Shown piece by piece: positions 50,553 through 60,880 of a stretch of 64,000 nt of DNA. Under the pieces are notes generated by a model. That model was not told the origin of the DNA. It saw only the letters and a list, made by a program, of their open reading frames with translations, and did no database searches. The position numbers and the translations under genes are program-made. Each line of letters opens with the position of its first letter. Within the stretch, counting starts at the first letter, position 1. The DNA is from Bog-473 sp963737745 (GTDB taxonomy: Bacteria; Actinomycetota; Acidimicrobiia; Acidimicrobiales; RAAP-2): assembly GCA_963737745.1 (NCBI GenBank), contig CAVTTR010000012.1, positions 124,001-188,000 on the forward strand, in the 5' to 3' direction.

Positions 50553-50574
50553 CCCGAACCCGTCCTGTGGGCGC

Positions 50575-50586
50575 TACATTTCATAA
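50575..50586 (+). promoter_or_regulatory. Leaderless -10 element of the DUF151 gene
   Basis: TACATT, six bases (tcataa), ATG 50587. Confidence 0.55.
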
Positions 50587-51087
50587 ATGGTCCGAGTACT
50601 TCTCCGTGCGGTCAGAGTGGACCTCCAGACGAATACGCCGGTCCTCCTCTTGCAAGAAGAGGATGGCGAGGGTCGGACGTTGCCCATCTTCATCGGCAAC
50701 CCCGAAGCGACTGCCATCGCCTACGCCATCCAGGGTGTGGACATGCCGCGGCCGCTGACCCACGACCTCATGAAGGACATGCTGGGCGCGCTGGAGATCA
50801 AGGTCGAGCAAGTCCTCATCACCGAGTTGCGCGCGTCGACGTATTACGCCGAACTGCACTTGCGGCGCGGCGAGGAGCGAACGATCGTATCGAGCCGGCC
50901 TTCCGATGCCGTTGCGGTGGCTGTGCGCACCGAAACGCCCATCTTCGTGGCCGACGATCTCATGGAGTCCGAAGGCATCATCTTGGCCATCGAGGCGGAT
51001 GAAGAAGCCGACGACGTGCCCGAAGAATTGGTGGGGGAGTTCCGCCAGTTCCTCGAATCGGTGCGACCCGAGGACTTCGAGGGTTGA
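50587..51087 (+). CDS. Bifunctional nuclease family protein (DUF151)
   Basis: 166 aa. VLLLQEEDGEGRTLPIFIGN, PEATAIAYAIQGVDMPRPLT, HDLMKDMLGALEIKVEQVLI and SSRPSDAVAVAVRTETPIFV are the DUF151 core (Rv1829-like). Plant members have RNase and DNase activity; the bacterial role is unclear. Its place after the FtsR-like gene is conserved in actinobacteria. Overlaps the next gene by 4 bp. Confidence 0.92.
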   Translation: MVRVLLRAVRVDLQTNTPVLLLQEEDGEGRTLPIFIGNPEATAIAYAIQGVDMPRPLTHDLMKDMLGALEIKVEQVLITELRASTYYAELHLRRGEERTIVSSRPSDAVAVAVRTETPIFVADDLMESEGIILAIEADEEADDVPEELVGEFRQFLESVRPEDFEG

Positions 51088-51695
51088 GGCGCCGCGGGCG
51101 CACGTTGCGCGTGTTGGCAACGGTGCTCTGTGGTGGTCTGATCGCCGCTGCCTGTTCGAACAACAAACCGCACACAACGACGACCACGACCACCGTGCAC
51201 CACACCACCACGACCACCGTCGCGGTGCCGACGACGGCCAGCACCACCAGCACGACGGGAATCGCGCCCTGTGCACAGGTGAGCGCCACCCCGGGTCAGA
51301 CGCAAGGCGCGGCGGGCACCATCATCGGCACGGTGACCTTGGCCGAAGTTGGTTCCTCGGTCCCCTGCACGACCGAGGGTTACCCCTCGCTGACCCGTTA
51401 CAACTCGAGCGGGGCGGTCGTCCCCACCACCGTGGTGGACGGACTGACGGTAAATCTCTCGGGACCACCATCGCAGCCGGCAGCCGTGGTCACCCTTTCC
51501 TCGACCCAAAAAGCTGCGTTCACCTTCCAGTACTCCGACGTGGTCACCGGATCGGAGACAAGTTGCGCCGTCTCGTCGACCTTGTCGGTCTCCACGCCGG
51601 GAGCGACGCGCCCGTCGCCTCCTGTGCCGCTCTCCATCTCGGCCTGTAACAACGGCACCGTGGACGTGTCGCCGATTTACGCCGCCACGAGCTGA
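51084..51695 (+). CDS. DUF4232-like lipoprotein
   Basis: 203 aa, TTG start overlapping the DUF151 stop. Signal peptide RTLRVLATVLCGGLIAAACS ends in a lipobox (LIAAAC), so it is anchored outside the membrane. A Thr/His-rich linker (about 30-65) leads to a beta domain with paired Cys (APCAQVSATPGQTQGAAGTI, then SSVPCTTEGYPSLTRYNSSG and SCAVSSTLSV), the DUF4232 pattern. Function unknown. Confidence 0.75.
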   Translation: MRRRGRTLRVLATVLCGGLIAAACSNNKPHTTTTTTTVHHTTTTTVAVPTTASTTSTTGIAPCAQVSATPGQTQGAAGTIIGTVTLAEVGSSVPCTTEGYPSLTRYNSSGAVVPTTVVDGLTVNLSGPPSQPAAVVTLSSTQKAAFTFQYSDVVTGSETSCAVSSTLSVSTPGATRPSPPVPLSISACNNGTVDVSPIYAATS

Positions 51696-51758
51696 GACCG
51701 AGGGCGCACGACTGCGTTCGGGCATTGGCCCTCACCACTCGGGGCCGAGCAGGCGGCG

Positions 51759-53700
51759 ATGGGCAAGGTGTCCCTGTCCGAGGTCTGCTCGGACGGGTCC
51801 TTCGTGTATTGGCTCGAGTCGCGTCCTCGTTGACGGCGGGCGCGTCGTGCTGGTGCGGGCCGACCCGGACGCCGGCCCGGTCGGTGCGCCGGTGCTGGAC
51901 CTCTCGGCGCCCGATGTGAGCATTCGCAGCCGCGTCCACGGGTACGGCGGCGGCGCCTGGTGCCTCGTGCCGCCACTCGAATCGGGCTCGTTCGCCTATG
52001 TGGACGCAGCTGACCAACGTGTGTGGTTGCAACGCGGCCCGGGTCAGGCGCCACGCCCACTGACGCCCGTCGCGCCCGAAGGCGAGCGGTGGTCCCACGG
52101 CGGCCTGACGGCCAGTGCCGACGGAGCCTGGGTGGTAGGGGTACGCGAGGCCCAGAGGGCGGACGATGTGGCGCCGCCGCGCCGCGCCATCGTGGCGCTG
52201 GACACCGATCCGCAGAACGAGGGTGCGTGGACCCTGGCCCAGGGGCACGACTTCTACGGGGCCCCTCGTCTCGATACGGCGACGAAACGACTGGCCGTGG
52301 CCGCTTGGGATCACCCCGACATGCAGTGGGACCGCTCCGCCCTTCTCGTCATCGCGCTCGACGAGGAGATCGATGCAGCAATAGGGGCGCGCCGGCTGGT
52401 GGCCCTCGGTGAGCCCTGGGTGGTCGAGGCGGGCGACGATGTTTCGGTGGGCCAGCCGCAGTGGCAGCGTGACGGCAGCCTGCGCTTCGTCACAGATCGT
52501 CACGGCTGGTGGCAGCCCCACGTGCACAGTGGTTGGCCGGAGGGCGGACCAGCTATTCCTTTCACGACAAGGGCGGCCGAGTTCCATGGCCCCGACTGGG
52601 CTTTGGGGCAGTCGACCATGGCCGAACTGCCAGATGGCTCGTTGGTGGCCCGCATGACCTCGAGCGGTCGGGACTCGATCGTTCGTCTGGCGCCGGCACG
52701 GGAGGGGAGGGAAGCGCTCGACCTCGTGGAGCAGCCCTGTGTCTCGATTGTCGGGGTCTGCGCTCACGGCGGTGGCGTCGCTTTGATCGGCACACCGACT
52801 GACGGGCCGGCCACGGTGTGGCTCCTCAGGCCGCCGCCCGCCAATGGCAACGGTCACGGCAACGCCATCTCGCTCCGCCCTTTTCCGCCGCGAACGCTCG
52901 GCCCGGCGGACATCTCGGTGGGAGAGCCCTTCTCGTTCGCCGGCCGTTCGGGTCGTCAGATCCACGGGCTGTTCTACGAGCCCGTCCTGCAGGGCACGCT
53001 CGGACCGCCCGGGGAGCTGCCGCCGTTGTTGGTGCACTGTCACGCCGGTCCCACCGGTTCGGTGAGTGCGGGGTTCGACGTGGTCATCGAGTACTTCACC
53101 AGTCGCGGCTTCGCCGTGGCCGCGGTCGACTACGCCGGCAGCACCGGGTACGGACGCGAGTACCGCTGCTCGTTGTGGGGTCAATGGGGGGTGGCGGACA
53201 GCGAAGATTGTGTCGACGCGGCGCGCCATCTCGTGGCCGAGGGCCGGGTGGACGGCTCACGCGTGGCCAGCCGGGGCTCGAGCTCAGGCGGGTTGACGGC
53301 GCTCAATGTGTTGCGAGGTGGCGGTACGTTCGCGGCCGCGGTCTCCTGGTACGGCGTGACCGATCTGCTCGGGTTGGCGGCCTCGACGCACGACTTCGAG
53401 GCCCGCTATGAGGATCGGCTCGTGGGCCCCTTGCCCGAGTGCCGCCACCTGTACGAGGCCCGCTCGCCGAGCCGGCACGCGGCCGAGCTGCAGGGATCGA
53501 TTCTCTTGCTGCAGGGGCTCGAAGACGTCGTCGTTCCGCCGAGTCAAACCGAAAGTCTCCGAGATGCGCTGGTGGAGCAGGGCCGCCATTGCGAGGTCCG
53601 CTTCTTCGAAGCGGAGGGACATGGATTTCGGCGGGCCGAGACCGTGCGTGCCGCCCTCGAAGCAGAACTGGACTTTTACCGGCGCGTGCTCAGTTTGTAA
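51759..53700 (+). CDS. S9-family (prolyl oligopeptidase/acylaminoacyl-type) peptidase, with a frame break
   Basis: N-terminal beta propeller (about 1-370) and C-terminal alpha/beta hydrolase. The nucleophile Ser is in ASRGSSSGGLTALN, Asp in GLEDVVVPPSQ and His in EAEGHGFRRAE. The start of the protein (WPSPLGAEQAAMGKVSLSEV, then CSDGSFVYWLESRP) runs in one frame to about 51825; a +1 shift leads into VDGGRVVLVRADPDAGPVGA in the main frame. Homology begins at least at 51708, where no normal start exists, so ATG 51759 is only the first canonical codon. No signal peptide, so a cytoplasmic peptidase. Confidence 0.82.
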
Positions 53701-53715
53701 GACCTGGGGGCGACC

Positions 53716-55173
53716 ATGTGGAAAGAAGTTCTGCATATCTGTGGTCCGCCTGGGTCCGCTATGTCAGGCTGGGGGGCGCCCATGTCAGCCTCACCCGTTT
53801 CGATCGCTGAAGGGCACCAGGCGTGGGCCCGGGCGCGTCAGCGATTCGGAGCCACTCGTCCCGAGACGGGCGACGCGGTTCTCTACGCATTGAGTGCGCT
53901 GTTCGCGCTGATCACCATTGTCGGATCGAGCCTGGCGCTCTACCGGCAGTGGGCTGAGCTGGCGATCGGTCCCTTCGTCTTTGGCTCCGTGGTCTCTGGA
54001 GTATTGGCTCTGGTGGCACGACACCGCGCCCATCGCACTGACGCACGAGCGGACACCAAGCAACTCGCCATCGCCGACTCGTCGGCGCGACGCCAATGGA
54101 TCGCTCGCATCGTCATCGCCATCGCGGTCTTCGCCGGTGCGACGGCCATTCCGCTCGGGCTCGAGATCGTCTGGCGCTCCGACGGCGACCCCGGGTCCCA
54201 CGTGCAACCCGAGGTCGCGGTGATCGAGCGTGGGGGACAGACCATCGTGAAGGGGAAGGATCCCTATCACGAGGTGACCAATGCCGCCGGGAAGGTCATC
54301 TACCACGCTCCCGGTGAATCGACGGCCTATTCGTTCTTGCCCTACCTCCCGCTGATGACGGTGTTCGGCATTCCGAGTGAACGCAAGCACGACGTCGCTC
54401 TGACCGATGCCCGCATCTTCTTCAGTCTGGTCACCCTCCTGGTCGCCGCCGCCGCACTGTGGCTCTGTCCGGCCGACGGTCGCCGCAAGATGCGCGCTCT
54501 GCAGGTCATCGCCATCTTCCCGACGGCGGCGCTTCCGCTGGCCACCGGAGGTGATGACATGCCGGTAGTGGCCTTCCTCCTTCTCGCAATGGTGCTGGCG
54601 CAGCGCAGGCAGCCATTCGCCTCGGGCGTGGTCCTGGGAATCGTGTCCGCCATGAAGTTCACGGCGTGGCCCCTGGCCGCATTGGCCCTCTTCGCGGCGC
54701 GCAATCGAAAGGGGACCAGGCGTCCCGTGATCATGTTCCTCGGGATGCTGGTCGTTGCCGGCCCGGTCGTGGTGCCGTATGCATTGCAGGGCCCGTGGGC
54801 CTTCTTCGACAATGTGATTCTGTTTCCCCTCGGTCTGTCGGGAGTGAAGTCGCCGGCGGCGAGCCCACTGCCCGGGCACCTGATCGTGAGCGCGTTCCCG
54901 TTCTTGCACCGCGCCCTGCCCGTGGCCGTCGGCACGGTCGGCGGGCTGCTCTTGGCCTGGTACCTCTACAAACGGCCGCCCCAAACGGCATCGCAGGTGT
55001 GCACGGTGGCGGGCGTGGTCATGGCGGTCATCACGCTGTTCGCCCCCGCCACGCGCATCGGCTACTTGCTCTACCCGATCAACTTCTTCGTGTGGGCTCA
55101 TCTGTTCTCTGAGCCGGTGCCCGATGCGGTGACGGCACCCGACCACGACCACGTCGTACAGCCCGTGACGTAA
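53716..55173 (+). CDS. GT87-like polytopic membrane protein
   Basis: 485 aa from ATG 53716 (ATGs at 53761 and 53782 are alternatives). About ten hydrophobic spans. An extracytoplasmic loop after the third span (KGKDPYHEVTNAAGKVIYHA, then PGESTAYSFLPYLPLMTVFG) is like the catalytic-side loop of GT-C mannosyl/arabinosyl transferases (GT87). The usual acidic pair in the first loop is not certain. Likely a polyprenol-phosphate sugar transferase for envelope glycans, but this is inference. Confidence 0.6.
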   Translation: MWKEVLHICGPPGSAMSGWGAPMSASPVSIAEGHQAWARARQRFGATRPETGDAVLYALSALFALITIVGSSLALYRQWAELAIGPFVFGSVVSGVLALVARHRAHRTDARADTKQLAIADSSARRQWIARIVIAIAVFAGATAIPLGLEIVWRSDGDPGSHVQPEVAVIERGGQTIVKGKDPYHEVTNAAGKVIYHAPGESTAYSFLPYLPLMTVFGIPSERKHDVALTDARIFFSLVTLLVAAAALWLCPADGRRKMRALQVIAIFPTAALPLATGGDDMPVVAFLLLAMVLAQRRQPFASGVVLGIVSAMKFTAWPLAALALFAARNRKGTRRPVIMFLGMLVVAGPVVVPYALQGPWAFFDNVILFPLGLSGVKSPAASPLPGHLIVSAFPFLHRALPVAVGTVGGLLLAWYLYKRPPQTASQVCTVAGVVMAVITLFAPATRIGYLLYPINFFVWAHLFSEPVPDAVTAPDHDHVVQPVT

Positions 55174-55193
55174 ATGAGGCGCGCCGATCCCGG

Positions 55194-55802
55194 TCAGTCG
55201 GGGTCTGGCTGCTGGATCAGTTCGAGACTGAAGGACGTCGTGCCGCCGGCGGGGGCCCCGGAGCCGAAGGTCGTGGCCGAGATGATGGCCCCGGTCTCCC
55301 AGTAGAAACCGTCCGAACCGGCCTTCTTGCCCACAACCTCGAAGGCGTTGGGGTTGTGCTGGGCCGGCCCGGTGCTCACGATCTGCCAACCCTGCTTCTG
55401 GAGATCCCGCTTGTAGAACGTCTCGAGAACTGCTTGCGATGCGTTGGCCTTCAGGTTGATCTGCGCGTCGTATTGCTGGGCGGCCTGGGTGTTGTTGGCA
55501 AAGGACACCCGCGTCGCTCCTTCCGGAACGGCAATGGAGTTGAGGATGTTGCCTGGCGGCTGACCCGCAACCGTGATGACCTTGAGATCGCGCACGGCCG
55601 GTATGGCGCGTAGGGGAGTGCCGGGGATCGAGAACGAGCCGGTCGAGGTCTTTGTCGGCTGGACCGGATTCGATGTGAGGATGCCGGCGGCGATGAACAC
55701 GATCAGGATGAATAGGCCGAGTCCGGGCACGATCATGGCGGCCTTGATGTTGAATCCGGCCCGGGGCGGGGGGAGCACGGGGGCCGTGTCGTCGAGAACC
55801 AT
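55194..55802 (-). CDS. Single-span membrane protein of unknown function
   Basis: 202 aa. Residues 20-43 (KAAMIVPGLGLFILIVFIAA) form one membrane helix with a short proline-rich cytoplasmic start; the rest is exported. The outer domain has RVSFANNTQAAQQYDAQINL and FYKRDLQKQGWQIVSTG, a pattern seen in small alpha/beta domains of actinobacterial envelope proteins. Not recognised as a named family. TAGGCT lies nine bases before the ATG. It converges with the GT87-like gene, 20 bp apart. Confidence 0.6.
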   Translation of the reverse strand: MVLDDTAPVLPPPRAGFNIKAAMIVPGLGLFILIVFIAAGILTSNPVQPTKTSTGSFSIPGTPLRAIPAVRDLKVITVAGQPPGNILNSIAVPEGATRVSFANNTQAAQQYDAQINLKANASQAVLETFYKRDLQKQGWQIVSTGPAQHNPNAFEVVGKKAGSDGFYWETGAIISATTFGSGAPAGGTTSFSLELIQQPDPD

Positions 55803-55874
55803 GACCTCAAAAGCCTACGTTCAGCGCGACCACCCAGAATCAGCGGGAGGCCAGATCAGCGTTCGGCGGGTCAA

Positions 55875-56718
55875 TCAGTCGGACCACCCGAAGTGGTCGA
55901 TGGGCCCGTGCCCCTGCCCGAGCTTCCAGGCGGCTCCGCCGGCCAGTCCTCGGGCCACGAACTCCTTGGCGGCCTGCACGGCGTCGAGTACCCCCGCTCC
56001 CAAAGCCAAGTTGGCCGAGATGGCGGCCGACAGCGAGCACCCGGTGCCGTGGTCATTGCCCGTCTCTATCCGTCCGGCCTCGAGCACGGTGATCCCCTCA
56101 GGCCCGGCCACCACATCATGGGCGGCGTCGGTGAGGTGGCCCCCCTTGACCACCACCCACTGGGCGCCTCCGGCTCGAATCTTTTCGGCGGCGTCGATCA
56201 TGGCCTCGACGCTCATGAGGTCGTCGACATCTACGTCGGTCAGCGTGGCGGCCTCGCGCAGGTTCGGCGTGACGATCAAGGCGTGCGGGAGGAGGCGGGT
56301 GCGATACGCATGCGAGGCCGTCGGGGGACATGAGGGCGTGCCCGCTCGATGAGACGAGGACCGGGTCGACCACCAGCAGCGGGAGGCGTCCCGACGCGGC
56401 CAGGGCGCCCACCACATCGACCAGGGCCCGATTGGCCAGCATCCCCGTCTTCACGCTTCGCACGTCGAAATCGTCGAGCACCGTCTCGATCTGGAGGCGG
56501 ACGAAGTCCGGCTCCATCGCCACCACGCCACGCACCCGGGCCGTGTTCTGCGCGGTCACCGCCGTCAGCGCGCTGGTTCCATGTACTCGATGCGCCGCAA
56601 ACGTCTTGAGATCAGCTTGCGCTCCTGCACCGCCCCCCGAGTCGGATCCAGCGATGGTCAGCGTGACCGGAGGCGTGGGAGGACACCCGCCCACGATAGC
56701 GAGCGGTTGTCCGGCCAC
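55875..56718 (-). CDS. thiD: Hydroxymethylpyrimidine (phosphate) kinase, with a frame break
   Basis: ThiD phosphorylates HMP and HMP-P for thiamine synthesis. TLTIAGSDSGGGAGAQADLK is the substrate and nucleotide start; GTSALTAVTAQNT, VKTGMLAN and VVDPVLVSSSGHAL follow. Near 56309 one surplus T shifts the frame, and YRTRLLPHALIVTPNLREAA continues to GNDHGTGCSLSAAISANLAL, the anion-hole motif with the catalytic Asp region. Composite about 280 aa. GTG 56718 or 56694 are possible starts. Divergent from thiG with 45 bp between them. Confidence 0.88.
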
Positions 56719-56749
56719 TTTCGGGGTTCGGCCCGGCTCAGGACGGAGG

Positions 56750-56763
56750 TATCGTGATGAGAG
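56750..56763 (+). promoter_or_regulatory. -10 element of thiG
   Basis: TATCGT, eight bases, ATG 56764. No TPP riboswitch (THI box) fits in the 45-bp gap between thiD and thiG. Confidence 0.4.
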
Positions 56764-57573
56764 ATGACGTCCGACGCGCGGGCAGTGTGGCCAGCCGAGC
56801 CTGAGGACCTCACGATCGCCGGTGAGGTCTTCTCTTCCCGCCTCTTCGTGGGTACGGGGGGGATGACCAGTTTGCGGTCCCTGCGCCAGGCGTTGGTCGA
56901 ATCGGGCACAGCGATGGCCACCGTGGCGGTGCGCCGTGTCGATCCTTCCGGCAAGGGCGCCTTGCTCGACCTGTTGACCGAGCTCGACGTGCGTGTGCTC
57001 CCCAACACCGCCGGGTGCTTTACCGCCAGCGAGGCGGTCTTGACGGCGAAACTGGCCCGGGAGGCCTTCGCCACCGACTGGGTGAAGTTGGAGGTGATCG
57101 GCGACGATCGAACGCTCCTGCCCGACGCGGTCGAGCTGTTGTCAGCGGCGGAGCAACTGGTCGACGACGGGTTCGTGGTCCTGCCGTACACGACCGACGA
57201 CCCGGTGCTGGCGTTCCGGCTGCAACAGGTGGGATGCGCCGCCGTGATGCCGCTCGGCGCGCCCATCGGGAGCGGGTTGGGTATCCGCAACCCCCACAAC
57301 ATCGCGCTGATCAGAGAGGCCGTCGATGTGCCGGTGATCCTCGATGCGGGTATCGGGACCGCCTCCGATGCGGCGCTGGCCATGGAGTTGGGTTGCGACG
57401 GGGTTCTGGTGGCCACTGCGGTGAACCGGGCGCAGGAGCCGGCCGTCATGGCGCGGGCGATGCGGCTGGCCACGGAGGCGGGTTACCTGGCCCGGCGGGC
57501 GGGCCGGATGTCCGTGCGATTTCATGCCGAGCCTTCGAGCCCCATGGAGGGGCGAGCCGACTTCGGGACGTGA
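56764..57573 (+). CDS. thiG: Thiazole synthase
   Basis: 269 aa TIM barrel that builds thiazole phosphate from DXP, the ThiS thiocarboxylate and dehydroglycine. SSRLFVGTGGMTSLRSLRQA, LPNTAGCFTASEAVLTAKLA, the Schiff-base Lys in FATDWVKLEVIGDDRTLLPD, VMPLGAPIGSGLGI and VILDAGIGTASDAALAMELG are present. No thiS or thiO lies next to it in this window. Confidence 0.95.
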   Translation: MTSDARAVWPAEPEDLTIAGEVFSSRLFVGTGGMTSLRSLRQALVESGTAMATVAVRRVDPSGKGALLDLLTELDVRVLPNTAGCFTASEAVLTAKLAREAFATDWVKLEVIGDDRTLLPDAVELLSAAEQLVDDGFVVLPYTTDDPVLAFRLQQVGCAAVMPLGAPIGSGLGIRNPHNIALIREAVDVPVILDAGIGTASDAALAMELGCDGVLVATAVNRAQEPAVMARAMRLATEAGYLARRAGRMSVRFHAEPSSPMEGRADFGT

Positions 57574-57629
57574 ACTGACCCGAGGAGCGCAACCGGAGCC
57601 GAAGCTCTCGACCCCGTCGACTGGCGCTC

Positions 57630-57648
57630 CTAGGTTAGGTTTACCTAA
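57630..57648 (+). promoter_or_regulatory. IdeR/DtxR iron box
   Basis: CTAGGTTAGGTTTACCTAA matches the mycobacterial IdeR consensus TTAGGTTAGGCTAACCTAA at 16 of 19 positions. A second, weaker copy (CTAGGTAGCCCTAACAT) begins at 57653, and TAATAT/TATTCT (57646-57654) between them could be the -10. This places the genes downstream under iron repression. Confidence 0.7.
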
Positions 57649-57730
57649 TATTCTAGGTAGCCCTAACATTCGGAGGTGGGGAGGGGATGCGACGCATGTG
57701 CCAGCACGAGTTTCCGGTGGGGAGCCGACG

Positions 57731-58101
57731 GTGAAGGGGCTCCTCCGATCTCGCTACGTGGCGTTGGCCTCGGTCGCCATTGCGGCTCCCCGTGGGCGGC
57801 CTGCGGTTCGAATAATGGGGGATCAGCGCAGGCGGCTGCCCCCGGCGCTGTGTCAGAAAATCCTCGGCGTGCTCTCCAACGGCCCCGACCCCGATGCCGA
57901 CCCAGTTGGGTATGCCCTGAGCCAGATCAAGCCGCTGGGGGGCATTCAGACCTCGGATCACTCGGTTAGCACCGCCTTGGACAAACTGGTCGCCGCCGAT
58001 CGTGCGCTGGTGTCCTCCAATGGAGCGACAAGGCGGCCAAAACGGCCGTGAAGCAATCGGACGCGTCGTTGAACAAGGCATGTCCGGGGGTGGCATCGTG
58101 A
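57731..58101 (+). CDS. Small lipoprotein in the iron-uptake operon, frame-broken
   Basis: Best read as about 122 aa from GTG 57731. VKGLLRSRYVALASVAIAA is a signal-peptide start; a frame change brings AACGSNNGGSAQAAAPG, a lipobox with Cys. A second change leads to KILGVLSNGPDPDADPVGYA and LGGIQTSDHSVSTALDKLVA, and a third to WSDKAAKTAVKQSDASLNKA with CPGVAS and TGA at 58099-58101. The changes occur near 57790-57800, 57860 and 58020. The mature part is helical. Not recognised. Overlaps the binding-protein gene (GTGA) and follows the iron box, so a role in iron uptake is likely. Confidence 0.55.
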
Positions 58102-59167
58102 GCCGGTCCAGTGTGCTGCGTCGGTCCCTTCTGGCACGGCGTTCTCCCGTCGTGATCGCCGCCCTGGCTTCGGCTCTGGCGTCGGCCCTCCTCATCGTCG
58201 GCAGCGGGGCCGGTCCGGCCGGGGCGTCGTCGACGAGCATCACCCTCTACAGCGGCCAGCACGTCCAGACCACGCAGGCGCTGGTAGCCGCCTTCGAGAA
58301 GAAGACGAGCATCACGGTCAACACCCGCTACGACGACGAAGACACGTTCGTCGACCAGATCCAGACGGAAGGGAAGAACTCGCCGGCTGACGTGTTCTTC
58401 ACCGAGAACTCGCCGCCGTTGGAGGAGCTGGCCACCAAGGGCCTTCTCTCCTCTGTCGACTCGTCGACGCTGGCACAAACCCCCGCCAAGTACGACGCCA
58501 CGAACGGGAAATGGGCCGGCATCTCGGCGCGTGTCAGCGTGATGGTCTACAACCCGTCGCTCATCAAGGCGAGCCAACTCCCGACATCGGCCATGCAGCT
58601 GGCGAACCCGCAATGGAAGGGAAAGATCGCCCTCGCCGGGGCCGAAACCGATTTCCAGCCCATCGTCACCTCGGTGGCCCGCACCTATGGCGACGCCGCA
58701 GCGCTGAAGTGGCTCAAGGCGCTGAAGACCAACGCGGGCGGTCACCTCTACCCCGACAACGAGACCATCGCCGACGAGGTCAACCGGGGACAGGTCGCAC
58801 TGGGCATTATGAACCAGTACTACTGGTACAGGGAGCGCAGCGAAGTGGGGGCGTCGAACATGCACAGCAAGATCGCCTACTTCGCGCCCCACGACGTGGG
58901 ATATGTCGCTCGACGTCTCGGGGGCGGGCATCCTCAAGTCGTCGAAGCACCAGGCGGCCGATCAGAAATTCGTGGCCTTCCTGACCTCGAAGCACAGGGC
59001 AGAACATCATCGTCCATAGCCAGAGTTGGGAATATCCGATCGACTCCGGCGTGACCAGGACCGGCGAGACTCCGTTCGCACAGCTCAAACCGAACTCCAT
59101 CACCATCGCCCAATTGGGGACCGGTGCCGAGGCGATCAAGCTGCTCCAAGAAGCGCAGCTGTTGTGA
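58098..59167 (+). CDS. Ferric-iron ABC transporter substrate-binding protein, frame-broken
   Basis: FbpA/AfuA-like. GTG 58098, signal peptide through GSGAGPAGASS, then SITLYSGQHVQTTQALVAAF, RYDDEDTFVDQIQTEGKNSP, ADVFFTENSPPLEELA and the double Tyr of the iron site in LGIMNQYYWYRERSE. The C-terminus needs two +1 shifts, near 58906 (into LDVSGAGILKSSKHQAADQK) and near 58995 (into NIIVHSQSWEYPIDSG), and ends QEAQLL at 59167. Composite about 355 aa, typical. Binds Fe3+ outside the membrane and hands it to the permease. Confidence 0.82.
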
Positions 59168-59174
59168 CCGTGTC

Positions 59175-60876
59175 GTGACGTCGCGTCGTCGAGCACCCGG
59201 TGACGCGGTACACCCTCAGGTGAGTCTGTGCCTGTGCCACGGAGGGGTCGCCGCCGCTCGCCGCGGCTCCGCCGGCTGCCTCGACGACCCTCTGCTGCTG
59301 GCCGGCGCCGTCGTGGCCTCCATGGCGGTGATCCTGCCGCTCGTCTTTCTCGTCGTGCAGGCCGTCCAGGTGGGTTGGCACACCCTGGACCCGTTGCTGT
59401 TCCGGAGCCTCACGGCGCAGCTGCTGTGGAACACGGTCAGCCTCACTGTCGTCGTGATGGTGCTCTGTGCGGTGGTCGGCACGGTTGCGGCGTGGTTCGT
59501 CGAGCGCACCCGTCTGCCCGGGCGCCGGATCTGGGCCGTCCTGGTCGTCATCCCCCTCGGCATACCGGACTTCGTCGTCAGCTTCGGGTGGCGAGCCATC
59601 TTCCCGTCCTTCGGCGGATTCTGGGCCGCCGTCCTGGTCATGTCGGTGGCCGTCTACCCGCTGGTGTACCTCCCCGTGGCGGCCAGCCTGCGCAACGCCG
59701 ACCCGGCGCAGGAGGAGGTGGCGCGGAGTCTCGGGTCTCGGGCCGCATGAAGACGTTCTGGCGGGTGACCGTCGGGCAGGCCCGCCTGGCCATTCTCGGC
59801 GGAGCCGTGCTGGTGGGCCTGGTGGTGTTGGCCGAGTTCGGGGCCTTCGAGATCCTCGGTTTCCGGACGCTCACCACCGAGATCTTCACCGAGTTCAGCG
59901 TGGGCTTCAGCACCCCCGCGGCATGTGCTCTTCTCGCTGATCCTCGTGCTGCTCGGCGGTCGTGCTTCTCGTCGGCGAAAGCGCCCTGCGCGGGGGAGGC
60001 CGTGGTGCTCGACTCGGGGCCGGCGCGGCGCGCCACAACCGCCCGCAGGAACTCGGGCCGCGCCCGCTGGCCCGCCGCTCGGGGGCGTGGGCCTGCTGGT
60101 CGGGGTGGCCCTGGGGGTGCCCGTGGGATCGATCATCTACCTCATGGTGAGCGGCGGTAACTCGACGCTGCCCCCGGCCTCGCTGCTCGGTGCGGCCGGG
60201 AACACCTTCCTCTATTCGGCGTGCGCCGGTTTGGTCGCCACGGCGGCCGCTCTGCCGATCGGCCTTCTGTCGGTTCGCTACCCGCGGCGCGAGGTGCGCA
60301 TCCTCGAGCGCTCGAACATGCTGATTCTGGGCGTGCCGGGACTGGTCATCGCGCTGGCCTTCACGTATTTCACCGAGCACTACCTGGCGGGATTCGGGTA
60401 TCAGACGTCGCTGCTGCTGATTTTGGCCTACGCCGTGATGTTCTTCCCCCTGGCGGTGGTCTCGGTGCGGGCCGCAGTGGCGAGGTCGCCGGTCGGCCTC
60501 GAAGAAGTCGGGCATTCGTTGGGCGTGCCGCGCGCCAACGTCTTCTGGCGCGTCACCCTCCCGCTGATCGGGCCCGGGCTGGCGGCCGCCTTTTGCCTGG
60601 TCTTTCTCGAGTCGGCCACCGAGCTGACGGCGACGCTGGTCCTGCATCCCGACGAATGTCGAGACCCTGGCCACGCAGTTCTGGTCCTACCAGTCCGACT
60701 TCGCGTACAGCCAGGCCGCACCCTACGCCGGGGTGATCATGTTGATCGCCGCGGTGCCGAGCTATGTCTTGGGCCGCTGGTTCGACCGTCTCCCTGCCCG
60801 CAGCTCCATCGTCCAGGCCGCCGCCGGCGTCACGGCGGGGGACACGGTCGCCGGCCTGGACCGGGCACAATGGTGA
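59175..60876 (+). CDS. Ferric-iron ABC transporter permease (FbpB-like), frame-broken
   Basis: Composite of about 565 aa with two fused permease halves, as in FbpB. First half: LLAGAVVASMAVILPLVFLV, WNTVSLTVVVMVLCAVVGTV, and the EAA loop ADPAQEEVARSLG. Then a two-base shift near 59735-59748 (into MKTFWRVTVGQARLAILGGA), another near 59920-59935, and the second half LLVGVALGVPVGSIIYLMVS with EEVGHSLGVPRANVFWRVTL as its EAA loop. A last +1 shift near 60655 gives NVETLATQFWSYQSDFAYSQ and the end DRAQW at 60876. Start GTG 59175. Length, two EAA loops and neighbours support iron import. Confidence 0.8.
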
Positions 60877-60880
60877 ACCT

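Noticed and set aside
56719..56763. TPP riboswitch upstream of thiG
   Set aside because: The gap between the divergent thiD and thiG is only 45 bp and lacks the CUGAGA/ACCUGA elements.
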